DNA of 64,000 nt, taken from assembly GCA_003525075.1 (NCBI GenBank), contig DQFO01000016.1, positions 52,022 through 116,021 of the forward strand. The letters are read 5' to 3'. A model generated the notes under the pieces. That model did not search any database. It saw nothing but the letters and a program-made list of their open reading frames with translations, and was not told where the DNA came from. The position numbers and the translations under genes were made by a program. Positions 52,467 to 60,892 of the stretch are shown here, in pieces (within the stretch, counting starts at the first letter, position 1; every line of letters begins with the position of its first letter). The DNA is from Clostridiales bacterium. Lineage in GTDB: Bacteria; Bacillota; Clostridia; TANB77; CAG-508.

Positions 52467-53999
52467 TTATTTTTCTAAAATACTTTCTCCAGTCATTTCT
52501 TCTGGCTTTTCAATTCCTAATATTTCTAACATTGTTGGTGCTAAATCTGCCAATTTTCCAGATTTTACTTTTAATGTTTCATCATTTGTTACAAGTATTA
52601 ATGGAACTGGATTTATTGTATGTGCAGTATGTGGTTCACCTGTTTTATAGTCAATCATTTGCTCACAGTTTCCATGATCTGCAGTTATTAAAATTGTTCC
52701 ATTATGTGCTAACATTGCATCTACAACTTTTTGAACACATTCATCTATTGTTTCTACAGCTTTTATTGCTGCTGGTAAACTTCCTGTGTGTCCAACCATA
52801 TCTGGATTTGCAAAGTTTAATATAATTGCATTATATTTATCTTCATTTATTGCTTCTACAACTTTTTCTGTTACTATTGGTGCACTCATTTCTGGTTGTA
52901 AATCATATGTTGCTACTTTTGGTGATGGTACTAATATTCTATCTTCACCAGGATATTGTTTTTCTTCTCCTCCATTAAAGAAAAATGTAACATGTGCATA
53001 TTTTTCTGTTTCTGCAATTCTTAATTGTTTTAATCCATTTTTGCTTACAACTTCTCCAAATGTGTTTACTAATGGTTCTTTTTTGAATGCTATTTTTACA
53101 TTTGGCATTGTTTCATCATAATTTGTAAAACATACAAAATATGTGTTGATTTTTTCTGTTTCAAATCCATCAAATTCTGGATCTACAATTGCTCTTGTTA
53201 TCTCTCTTGCTCTATCTGGTCTAAAGTTAAAGAAAATTACAGAGTCATTTTCTCCAATTGTTGCAATTGGTGTATCATTATTAACTATTACAGTTGGTTC
53301 AACAAATTCGTCAAATACTTCTTTTTGATAAGAATCTTCTATTGCTATTGTTGCAGATGTTGCTTTATTTCCTTCTCCTCTTACTAATGCATCATAACAT
53401 TTTTTTACTCTATCCCATCTCTTATCTCTATCCATAGCATAATATCTTCCTGATATACTTGCTATTTTTCCAACTTTCTTTTCTTTCATTTTTTCTTCAA
53501 GTTGTGTTATATATCCTTCTGCTGATGCTGGTGGTGTATCTCTTCCATCTAAAAAGCAGTGTACATATACATCTTCAAAATCTCTTCTTTTTGCCATTTC
53601 AAGTAGTCCATATAAATGTCTAATATGACTATGAACTCCACCATCTGATAATAATCCTAATATGTGTAATTTTGAATTGTGTTTTTTACAATTTTCAATT
53701 GCTTCTATGAATTCAGGAATTGCAAAAAAGTCTCCATCTTCTATTGATTTTGTTATTTTTGTTAGTTCTTGATATACAATTCTTCCTGCTCCAATATTTG
53801 TGTGTCCTACTTCAGAATTTCCCATTTGCCCATCTGGTAGTCCTACTTTTAATCCACTTGTATACATTATTGTATTTGGGTATTTTTTCATTAGTTTGTC
53901 TATATTAGGTGTTTTTGCAAGTTTTACAGCATTACCATCTGTTTTTTCGTTTATTCCAAAACCATCTAATATCATTAGCATTACTGGTCCTTTTTCCAT
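52467..53999 (-). CDS. gpmI: 2,3-bisphosphoglycerate-independent phosphoglycerate mutase
   Basis: Interconverts 3- and 2-phosphoglycerate with two Mn ions, 510 residues. LMILDGFGINEK holds the first metal Asp; nucleophile Ser is in DGQMGNSEVGHTNIG; HCFLDGRDTPP, GRYYAMDRDKRWDRV, and the second metal site NPDMVGHTG and TADHGNCEQM are all present. ATG at 53999 is chosen (AAAGGG upstream). Confidence 0.97.
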   Translation of the reverse strand: MEKGPVMLMILDGFGINEKTDGNAVKLAKTPNIDKLMKKYPNTIMYTSGLKVGLPDGQMGNSEVGHTNIGAGRIVYQELTKITKSIEDGDFFAIPEFIEAIENCKKHNSKLHILGLLSDGGVHSHIRHLYGLLEMAKRRDFEDVYVHCFLDGRDTPPASAEGYITQLEEKMKEKKVGKIASISGRYYAMDRDKRWDRVKKCYDALVRGEGNKATSATIAIEDSYQKEVFDEFVEPTVIVNNDTPIATIGENDSVIFFNFRPDRAREITRAIVDPEFDGFETEKINTYFVCFTNYDETMPNVKIAFKKEPLVNTFGEVVSKNGLKQLRIAETEKYAHVTFFFNGGEEKQYPGEDRILVPSPKVATYDLQPEMSAPIVTEKVVEAINEDKYNAIILNFANPDMVGHTGSLPAAIKAVETIDECVQKVVDAMLAHNGTILITADHGNCEQMIDYKTGEPHTAHTINPVPLILVTNDETLKVKSGKLADLAPTMLEILGIEKPEEMTGESILEK

Positions 54000-54052
54000 T
54001 ATTTTCATCCCTTTCCAATTCAAATAACAATAGTTGTATTGTTTTGAACCAA

Positions 54053-54805
54053 TTATCTATCATAATTTACAATTTTAGCGAATTCTTCAGATTTTAAACT
54101 TGCTCCTCCTACAAGGCCTCCGTCTATATCTGACATCTCAAATAATTCTTTGGCATTTGATGATTTTACGCTTCCGCCATATTGTATTATAACTCCATTT
54201 GCCTCATTTTGTCCATATATTTCTGCTATTTTTTTTCTTATTTCCATTATTGTATTGTTTGCATCTTCTTTTGTTGCTGTTTTTCCTGTTCCTATTGCCC
54301 ATATTGGTTCATATGCTACAATAATTTTTTCTAAATCTTCTGCTGATACACCTTCTAATGCTTTTTCTATTTGACTTGTAACTATTGCTTCTGTTTGACC
54401 TGATTCTCTTTGTTCAAGAGTTTCACCAACACATATTATTGGTTTTAATCCAACTGCTAATGCTGATTTTACTTTTTTATTTACAGTTTCATCTGTTTCT
54501 GCAAAATATTGTCTTCTTTCTGAATGTCCTATTATTACATATTCTACTCCTATAGATTTTAACATTTGTGCAGATACTTCTCCTGTATATGCTCCTTTTT
54601 CTTCCCAATGCATATTTTGGGCACCTATTTTTATATTTGTTCCTTGTACATTTAGTAATGAATAAAATAAATCTGTATATGGCACACATAAAATAACTTC
54701 ATTTTTTGTGTCACTTACAAGTGGTGTTAATTCTTCAATGAAATTAATAGCTTCATTTGGAAGCATATTCATTTTCCAATTTCCTGCAATTACTTTTCTT
54801 CTCAT
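54053..54805 (-). CDS. tpiA: Triose-phosphate isomerase
   Basis: Interconverts DHAP and glyceraldehyde-3-phosphate, 250 residues. AGNWKMN with catalytic Lys, VIIGHSERRQYF with catalytic His, VAYEPIWAIGTGK with catalytic Glu, and the phosphate-binding IQYGGSVK and GGLVGGASL are intact. Between gpmI and the guanylate-kinase-like gene, same direction. Confidence 0.98.
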   Translation of the reverse strand: MRRKVIAGNWKMNMLPNEAINFIEELTPLVSDTKNEVILCVPYTDLFYSLLNVQGTNIKIGAQNMHWEEKGAYTGEVSAQMLKSIGVEYVIIGHSERRQYFAETDETVNKKVKSALAVGLKPIICVGETLEQRESGQTEAIVTSQIEKALEGVSAEDLEKIIVAYEPIWAIGTGKTATKEDANNTIMEIRKKIAEIYGQNEANGVIIQYGGSVKSSNAKELFEMSDIDGGLVGGASLKSEEFAKIVNYDR

Positions 54806-54841
54806 AAAAAATCCAATTCCTTTCTATAATTTAGAGAACTT

Positions 54842-55432
54842 CTAGACATTTATAATTTTCGAATTATAATCATCATTATTACTTTTTAGTCTCTCTTTTA
54901 TTATATTAATCAAGTTCTTCTTTGCTTCATCAGTGTAGTCATTTACAAATTCACAATCAAATTGTTTTTGTAATTCTTTATTTGCAGAATATTCTTTTAT
55001 ATGTTCATCTATTTCTTGCAATCTTTTTTTTATAACTTCACTTGGAAGCTCCCTATTTTTCAATTCAATCTTTGCTCTTTCAATATCTTTTGGTATTATA
55101 TATATTGAAAATATATTTGGTGTATGTTTTTTTATTTCATATATAGTACTATAATGTACTTCTGTTACTTGATTTTCACTTGATTCTAGTTTTTCTTTTC
55201 TATATCCATATTTTGCTCCAAGAAATTCAAAATCAACTACAACTTCTTTATTTTTCACTAGTTCTTCGAATTCTTCTTCACTTACAAATTCTTTATCAAT
55301 ACCATTAACTTCATTTTTTCTTTTATTTCTTGTTGTAACAATTGCTAAATTTTTAAAATTAAGTTCTTTTGATATCGCATCTTTAAAAAAAGATTTGCCA
55401 GTTCCTGTTATTCCTGATAATGTTACTATCAT
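54842..55432 (-). CDS. Guanylate-kinase-like protein
   Basis: A 196-residue P-loop protein resembling guanylate kinase: LSGITGTGKSFFKDAI at the N-terminus, VTTRNKRKNEVNG in the GMP-binding position, FEFLGAKYGYRKEKLE, and NIFSIYIIPKDIERAKIELK. Divergent from canonical Gmk (SGPSGVGKG), so it is probably a paralogue and not the essential enzyme. It begins 2 bp after the Nudix gene, implying a joint function. Confidence 0.7.
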   Translation of the reverse strand: MIVTLSGITGTGKSFFKDAISKELNFKNLAIVTTRNKRKNEVNGIDKEFVSEEEFEELVKNKEVVVDFEFLGAKYGYRKEKLESSENQVTEVHYSTIYEIKKHTPNIFSIYIIPKDIERAKIELKNRELPSEVIKKRLQEIDEHIKEYSANKELQKQFDCEFVNDYTDEAKKNLINIIKERLKSNNDDYNSKIINV

Positions 55433-55434
55433 AA

Positions 55435-56031
55435 TTATTCCTCTCTTTGAGTATTTCCTTTGCTTTGGCTATAATAAATATTTCTAACTTTCTCAAATAT
55501 ATCACTATAATCAAAATTTTTAGGAAATTTTGTTCTTCCACATTTTAATAATTGAAATGTTTCTTCTAATGGTAACCAAACATATTTGTCTATTTCTTCT
55601 TTTTGGATTTCAATTTTTGATGAATTTCTTTTTAAGCAATAAAATGTTATAAAGAAATTTTTTATTTTTTTAGAACTCTCAAAGCCAAGAGGAACACCTT
55701 GTTGTGTAACTTTTACAACATTCATTGATTCCTCTAGGTTTATTCCAAGTTCTTCTTTTAATTCTCTTACCATAGCTTGAGTTTCTGTTTCATCATTATC
55801 TAAATGTCCTGAGCATAAATCATTTTTTCCAGGTGTAAGTCCTTTATTAGCTCTTACTTCTATAAGAACTTCTCCTTTTTCATTTATAACAAAACATGTA
55901 ACTCCTTTTAGCCAATCACTTTCATCTAAGTTTTTTTCATCTGTTTTATCTATTGTTCTTTTATATTTTCCGTCTTTGTCATATACTCTATATTGTGTTC
56001 CTAATACTCTAGGATTCCTTAGATTTTCCAT
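55435..56031 (-). CDS. Nudix hydrolase, IPP-isomerase-like subgroup
   Basis: A 198-residue Nudix protein: YRVYDKDGKYKRTIDKTD and GVTCFVINEKGEVLIEVRAN lead to the box CSGHLDNDETETQAMVREL plus KEELGI (G-x5-E-x7-REL-xEELG). The opening resembles isopentenyl-diphosphate-isomerase-like hydrolases; substrate unknown. Sits between pgk and the guanylate-kinase-like gene in the glycolytic cluster. Confidence 0.8.
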   Translation of the reverse strand: MENLRNPRVLGTQYRVYDKDGKYKRTIDKTDEKNLDESDWLKGVTCFVINEKGEVLIEVRANKGLTPGKNDLCSGHLDNDETETQAMVRELKEELGINLEESMNVVKVTQQGVPLGFESSKKIKNFFITFYCLKRNSSKIEIQKEEIDKYVWLPLEETFQLLKCGRTKFPKNFDYSDIFEKVRNIYYSQSKGNTQREE

Positions 56032-56071
56032 TTTGCCTATACTGCCTTTCTCTCCTCAAACTATTTATTTC

Positions 56072-57256
56072 CTATTTGTCTAATAAACATTCTATTCCTG
56101 GTAATTTTTTACCTTCTATAAATTCTAATGATGCTCCTCCACCTGTTGAAACATGTGTCATTTTATCTGCAACACCTGCTTTTTGAATTGCTGCAGCTGT
56201 ATCACCACCACCAATTATTGTTGTTGCATCTAATTCTGCTAATACTTGTGCTAATTTGTTTGTTCCTTCAGCAAATGCTGCAAATTCTGCTACACCTACT
56301 GTTCCATTCCATATTACTGTTTTGGCTTTTCTTAATTCTTCAGCATATAATTCAATTGTTTTTGGTCCAATGTCTAATCCTTCCCATCCATCTGGTATTG
56401 ATTCTCTATCTGCATACATTGTTTCAGTATTTGCTGAAAATTCTTTTCCTAATTTGTTGTCTATTGGTAGTAACATTTTTACGCCTTTTTCTTCAGCTTT
56501 TTTCATTAATTCTTTTGCTAAATCTAATTTATCATCTTCGCAAATTGAATTTCCTATTTTATATCCTAATGCTTTATAGAATGTATAAGCCATTCCTCCA
56601 CCAATTAATAATACATCTACTTTTTCTAATAAACTATCTATTACACCTATTTTATCAGATACTTTAGATCCTCCTAATATTGATACAAATGGTCTTTCTG
56701 GATTTTGTAATGCTTCTCCTAAGAATTTTAATTCTTTTTCTATTAAAAATCCTGAAACAGCTGGTAAATAATGTGCTACGCCTTCTGTTGAAGCATGTGC
56801 TCTATGTGCTGTTCCAAATGCATCATTTACAAATATATCTCCGAAGCTTGCTAATTTTTTTGCAAATTCTGGATCATTGTCTGTTTCTTCTTTATGAAAT
56901 CTAACATTTTCAAGTAACATTACTTGTCCTGGTTGTAAATTTTCAGCTAATTTTTGTGCACTTTCTCCAACAACATCTTCAGCCATTAATACTTCTTGTC
57001 CTAATTGTTTTGAAAGTTCTTTTGCAACTGGTGCAAGTGAAAATTCTTTTTTGAATTCTCCCTTTGGTCTTCCTAAATGTGAAGATAATACTATTTTACA
57101 TCCTTGTTCTATTAAATATTTTATTGTTGGTAATGCTGCTACAATTCTTCTATTATCTGTTATATTTTGATTTTCGTCCATAGGAACATTAAAATCACAT
57201 CTAACAAATACTCTTTTTCCTTTTAAATCAATATCTTTTATTGTTTTTTTACTCAT
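56072..57256 (-). CDS. pgk: Phosphoglycerate kinase
   Basis: Makes ATP from 1,3-bisphosphoglycerate, 394 residues. RCDFNVPMDENQNITDNRRI, SSHLGRPKG, ENVRFHKEE, NDAFGTAHRAHAST, LGGSKVSDKIGV, and IIGGGDTAAA with STGGGASLEF are all in place. Separated from gap by a terminator. Confidence 0.98.
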   Translation of the reverse strand: MSKKTIKDIDLKGKRVFVRCDFNVPMDENQNITDNRRIVAALPTIKYLIEQGCKIVLSSHLGRPKGEFKKEFSLAPVAKELSKQLGQEVLMAEDVVGESAQKLAENLQPGQVMLLENVRFHKEETDNDPEFAKKLASFGDIFVNDAFGTAHRAHASTEGVAHYLPAVSGFLIEKELKFLGEALQNPERPFVSILGGSKVSDKIGVIDSLLEKVDVLLIGGGMAYTFYKALGYKIGNSICEDDKLDLAKELMKKAEEKGVKMLLPIDNKLGKEFSANTETMYADRESIPDGWEGLDIGPKTIELYAEELRKAKTVIWNGTVGVAEFAAFAEGTNKLAQVLAELDATTIIGGGDTAAAIQKAGVADKMTHVSTGGGASLEFIEGKKLPGIECLLDK

Positions 57257-57315
57257 AATAAGTTTTTCCTTTCTTATATAAAAATAATTAAAATATATTT
57301 TTTAATTATATCACT

Positions 57316-57357
57316 TCAAAAAGGTTAGAGGTTAGACAAGCTCTAACACCCTAACCC
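57316..57357 (-). terminator. Terminator or attenuator between gap and pgk
   Basis: Minus strand GGTTAGggTGTTAGA-gcttg-TCTAACcTCTAACC followed by TTTTTG. Confidence 0.8.
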
Positions 57358-57368
57358 AAGTTGAATTA

Positions 57369-58379
57369 TTATTTATGATCTACTGTTGACATATAGCAAG
57401 CTAAATCAACTAACTTGTTTGAATATCCCCATTCATTATCATACCATGCAACTAATTTAACGAATGTATCTGTTAACATGATTCCTGCTGTTGCATCAAA
57501 TATTGATGTATGCATATCACTTAAGAAATCTGAAGATACAACTGGTTCGTCTGTATATTCAACAATTCCTTTTAATTCATTTTCAGATGCTCTTTTTACA
57601 GCTGCACATATTTCTTCATATGTTGTTGGTCTTTCTAGATTACATGTTAAGTCAACAACTGAAACATCAACTGTTGGTACTCTGAATGCCATACCTGTTA
57701 ATTTTCCATTTAATGATGGTATAACTTTTCCTACTGCTTTTGCAGCTCCTGTTGATGATGGAATAATGTTTGCAGATGCAGCACGTCCACCTCTCCAATC
57801 TTTCTTTGAAGCTCCATCAACTGTTTTTTGTGTTGCTGTTGTTGAGTGAACTGTTGTCATTAATCCTTCTTTGATTCCAAAATTATCATTTATTATTTTT
57901 GCTAAAGGTGCTAAACAGTTTGTCGTACAAGATGCATTTGATACAATGTTCATGTCTGAACTATATGTTTCATTATTTACTCCCATTACAAACATTGGAG
58001 CATCTTTTGATGGTGCACTTATAAGAACTTTTTTAGCTCCTGCATCTAAGTGTGCTTGTGCTTTTTCCATTGTTGTGAATACACCAGAACATTCTAATAC
58101 ATATTCAACTCCAAGTTCTCCCCAAGGAATATTCTTTGGATCCATTTCATTATATACTTTTATTACTCTTCCATTTACTACTAAGTTTCCGTCTTTTTCT
58201 TCAACTGTTCCGTTAAATCTTCCATGTACAGTGTCAAATTTTGTCATATATGCCATGTAATCAGCTGCTACAAATGGATCGTTTACTGCTACAACTTCAA
58301 CCTCCTCTTTACCTAATGCTGCTTGGAATGCTAGTTTTCCTATTCTTCCAAATCCGTTAATTCCTACTTTTACTGACAT
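57369..58379 (-). CDS. gap: Glyceraldehyde-3-phosphate dehydrogenase, type I
   Basis: NAD-dependent glycolytic dehydrogenase, 336 residues. VGINGFGRIGKLAFQAAL Rossmann motif, catalytic Cys in SNASCTTNCLAP, His in MTTVHSTTATQ, and C-terminal WYDNEWGYSNKLVDL. Start preceded by AAAGGAGG. First gene of the cluster, with promoter at 58454-58482. Confidence 0.98.
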   Translation of the reverse strand: MSVKVGINGFGRIGKLAFQAALGKEEVEVVAVNDPFVAADYMAYMTKFDTVHGRFNGTVEEKDGNLVVNGRVIKVYNEMDPKNIPWGELGVEYVLECSGVFTTMEKAQAHLDAGAKKVLISAPSKDAPMFVMGVNNETYSSDMNIVSNASCTTNCLAPLAKIINDNFGIKEGLMTTVHSTTATQKTVDGASKKDWRGGRAASANIIPSSTGAAKAVGKVIPSLNGKLTGMAFRVPTVDVSVVDLTCNLERPTTYEEICAAVKRASENELKGIVEYTDEPVVSSDFLSDMHTSIFDATAGIMLTDTFVKLVAWYDNEWGYSNKLVDLACYMSTVDHK

Positions 58380-58453
58380 AAAATTTCCTCCTTTTTGAAA
58401 TTAGTTTCTTCTAATTTCATTTTTATCTATTATTTACCTTTTTAGGCATTTTT

Positions 58454-58482
58454 ATTCTATAACAAATGATAATACTTTTCAA
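58454..58482 (-). promoter_or_regulatory. Promoter of gap
   Basis: Minus-strand TTGAAA, 17 bp, TAGAAT, giving a leader of about 70 nt. Confidence 0.6.
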
Positions 58483-58526
58483 GTATTATTTGAAAATTAT
58501 TTATATTTTTCTTCTCTTATAATTCT

Positions 58527-59471
58527 CTATTTATGATTTAAAATTTTTTCCATAATTTCTACGTCTTCAATTTTATTTATTCCAAAACACTTTTTCCCTA
58601 AATCTTTTATTGATGCTCCTAAATGATACATTTCTTCATTGTCTATAATTATAAATCTATCATGAAATTTATTAGTCTTTGCAACCTTTAATATTGGGTA
58701 TTCTTTATTAAATTTTTGAATATCAATTTGTTGTATATTACTTTTATCTGAAGTCAGTATTACAACTTCTACATTATTGTTTTTCTTAGTAAGCATTTTT
58801 AAAACACTGTCATCTATATAATTATCTATTATTAAAATCTTTTTATTTGCTTTTTTTATAATATCAATTATCAGACTATATGCATCATATATTTGTCCTT
58901 CAAAAAATATTTTTTGTTTTATATTTTCTTCTACTTGAAGTTGATTAAAGACTTCATTAAATTTTTTATCATGTTCTAATAATTTGTATTCTATGTTAGT
59001 TAATCTTTCAAATATTTGTCCATTTTGTATTAGAAATTTTCTCATTTCTACAAAAGCATTCATAATATTTATACTTACTTGAACAGCTATATCATTCTTT
59101 AATAAACCTGATAACATTGCTATTCCTTGTTCAGTAAATACATATGGCAAATATTTTTTTCCTCTATGTTTTATATTTTCACTTTTGGAACTAGTCGCAA
59201 ATTGCGACCAGTTATTTTCATTTTTTAAATTCAAAACTACATTTGGCATTTTTATATTTTTAATTTCTTCTGTCGTTAATTGAAAGCAAAAATTTTCTGG
59301 AAATCTTTCTTTATTTCTCTTTACTGCTTCATTTATTCTCTTAGTTTGATAATGATATAACATTGCTACATCACTATCTAGCATAACTTGTTTTCCTCTT
59401 ATTGTATATATTAAATTTTTTATTTCTTCATTAGATATATCATCTTTAATGATTAAATTTTCATTTTCCAT
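58527..59471 (-). CDS. ORF6N-domain protein with PLD-like C-terminus
   Basis: A 314-residue protein. The N-terminal ORF6N/KilA-N-like DNA-binding domain is clear: IRGKQVMLDSDVAMLYHYQT, KRINEAVKRNKERFPENFCF, and YVFTEQGIAMLSGLLKN. After a coiled linker, the C-terminal domain reads KKILIIDNYIDDSVLKML and KFHDRFIIIDNEEMYHLGAS, resembling half of a phospholipase-D-type HxD domain. Such genes are widespread in phages and chromosomes; function unknown. ATG at 59471 follows AAAGGATG. Confidence 0.8.
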   Translation of the reverse strand: MENENLIIKDDISNEEIKNLIYTIRGKQVMLDSDVAMLYHYQTKRINEAVKRNKERFPENFCFQLTTEEIKNIKMPNVVLNLKNENNWSQFATSSKSENIKHRGKKYLPYVFTEQGIAMLSGLLKNDIAVQVSINIMNAFVEMRKFLIQNGQIFERLTNIEYKLLEHDKKFNEVFNQLQVEENIKQKIFFEGQIYDAYSLIIDIIKKANKKILIIDNYIDDSVLKMLTKKNNNVEVVILTSDKSNIQQIDIQKFNKEYPILKVAKTNKFHDRFIIIDNEEMYHLGASIKDLGKKCFGINKIEDVEIMEKILNHK

Positions 59472-59584
59472 AAATTCACATCCTTTTATGATTGTGTATA
59501 TTTTAAAACATTTGTTTGCATTTGTCAAGTATTTTATTGTTATTTATATATTTTTTTAGTCCATGCACTTTTATTTTTTTCTAA

Positions 59585-59602
59585 CATATAATTTGTTATA
59601 TG
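59585..59602. repeat. Short palindrome upstream of sigK
   Basis: CATATAA-tttg-TTATATG, 31-48 bp before the sigK start; operator or overlapping promoter element, not a terminator. Confidence 0.35.
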
Positions 59603-59632
59603 AGTTCTTAATAAAATTATATGGAGGTTTTT

Positions 59633-60334
59633 ATGTTTTCCGCATTGTGTATAAGTGGTTTTTTTCACTTTTTACAGACTGCAGTTTTTGCAGTTGGATA
59701 CATTTCAGGAACTTCCCTTTTTCCGGAACCTCTAAGTTCTGAAGAAGAGCGAATTTATCTTGAAAAATTAAGTACAGGAGATGAAGATGCACGTAATATT
59801 TTAATTGAAAGGAATTTGAGACTTGTTGCACATGTTTGTAAAAAATACAGCAATTCAAATGTAGACCAAGATGACTTAATTTCTATTGGTACAATTGGTC
59901 TTATCAAAGGTATTAATAGTTTTAAACCTGAAAAAGGTGCTAGACTTTCTACATATGTTTCTAGATGTATAGATAATGAAATTCTTATGCATTTTAGGGC
60001 AACCAAAAAGCAAAATGCTGAAGTATTTCTTGATGAACCAATCGGAAAAGATAAAGATGATAATGTTATTACATTACAAGAAATTTTAGAAAATGATGAC
60101 AAAAGTGTTGAAGAATCTGTTGATTTAAAAATGAAAGTTAAACTTTTATATGAAAAAATGAAATCTATTTTAAAAGGAAGAGAACGTACAATTTTGGAAC
60201 TTCGTTTTGGTCTTGATGGTCATAAACCTAAAACACAAATTGAAATTGCTAAAGAAATGGGAATTTCTCGTTCTTATGTATCAAGAATTGAAACTAAGGC
60301 TATTAGCAAACTTTCTAAAGAAATTAAAGAATAA
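59633..60334 (+). CDS. sigK: Sporulation sigma factor SigK
   Basis: Mother-cell late sporulation sigma factor, 233 residues, uninterrupted. The hydrophobic N-terminus (about residues 1-20) and the stretch YISGTSLFPEPLSSEEERIY match the pro-sequence and cleavage region of pro-SigK, so processing by SpoIVFB is expected. Region 2 (RNLRLVAHVCKKYSN, DLISIGTIGLIKGINSF) and region 4 (TQIEIAKEMGISRSYVSRIE) are intact. No skin-type element splits it. GGAGG is followed by 5 nt and the ATG at 59633. Confidence 0.93.
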   Translation: MFSALCISGFFHFLQTAVFAVGYISGTSLFPEPLSSEEERIYLEKLSTGDEDARNILIERNLRLVAHVCKKYSNSNVDQDDLISIGTIGLIKGINSFKPEKGARLSTYVSRCIDNEILMHFRATKKQNAEVFLDEPIGKDKDDNVITLQEILENDDKSVEESVDLKMKVKLLYEKMKSILKGRERTILELRFGLDGHKPKTQIEIAKEMGISRSYVSRIETKAISKLSKEIKE

Positions 60335-60398
60335 TTTGTATAATATTCCATTTCTTTGCTAACAATAATAAAAATAGCTATTAATGGGAGGTTTTATA

Positions 60399-60833
60399 AT
60401 GGATATTAATAAAAAAGTTTTAAATGAAGTTAGTAAAGGTGCAAAAATGGGAATGGATGCGATAAAATTTGTTTCTGATAAAGTTTCTGATAGTAGATTT
60501 CAAAGAGTTTTAAATGTTGAATATCTTAAATATAAAGAAATTTTTAATCGTGTTGGGAATATTTATCATAATTATGATTTAACAGATGATCCTCAAGAAA
60601 CAAATATAATGAATAAAGCTATGACTTGGTATGGAATTCAAATGAATACAATGACTGATAAAAGTAATTCTAATATTTCTGAATTATTGTTACAAGGTAC
60701 TAATATGGGAATTATTGAAGGTCGTAGATTGTTAAATAATAATCCTAGTGTTGATAAAAATGTTAGACAAATTTTAGATGATTTTGTTGTTATGCAAGAA
60801 GATAGTGTTGAGACATTAAAAAAGTATTTATAA
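60399..60833 (+). CDS. Helical hypothetical protein (144 aa)
   Basis: Unrecognised soluble four-helix-like protein starting MDINKKVLNEVSKGAKMGMD, with NIMNKAMTWYGIQMNTMTDK in the middle. GGAGG is 7 nt before the ATG at 60399. It follows sigK by 65 bp in the same direction and could be part of the sporulation regulon, by position only. Terminated at 60833-60862. Confidence 0.6.
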   Translation: MDINKKVLNEVSKGAKMGMDAIKFVSDKVSDSRFQRVLNVEYLKYKEIFNRVGNIYHNYDLTDDPQETNIMNKAMTWYGIQMNTMTDKSNSNISELLLQGTNMGIIEGRRLLNNNPSVDKNVRQILDDFVVMQEDSVETLKKYL

Positions 60834-60862
60834 AAGAGCTGTTACTTTTGTAACAACTCTTT
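60833..60862 (+). terminator. Terminator after 60399-60833
   Basis: AAAGAGcTGTTAC-tttt-GTAACAaCTCTTTAT. Confidence 0.7.
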
Positions 60863-60892
60863 ATGATAATACTCCTACTCAATTACTATACT

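Noticed and set aside
59633..60334. Skin-type insertion in sigK
   Set aside because: The gene is continuous through regions 2 and 4; no recombinase or junction is present.
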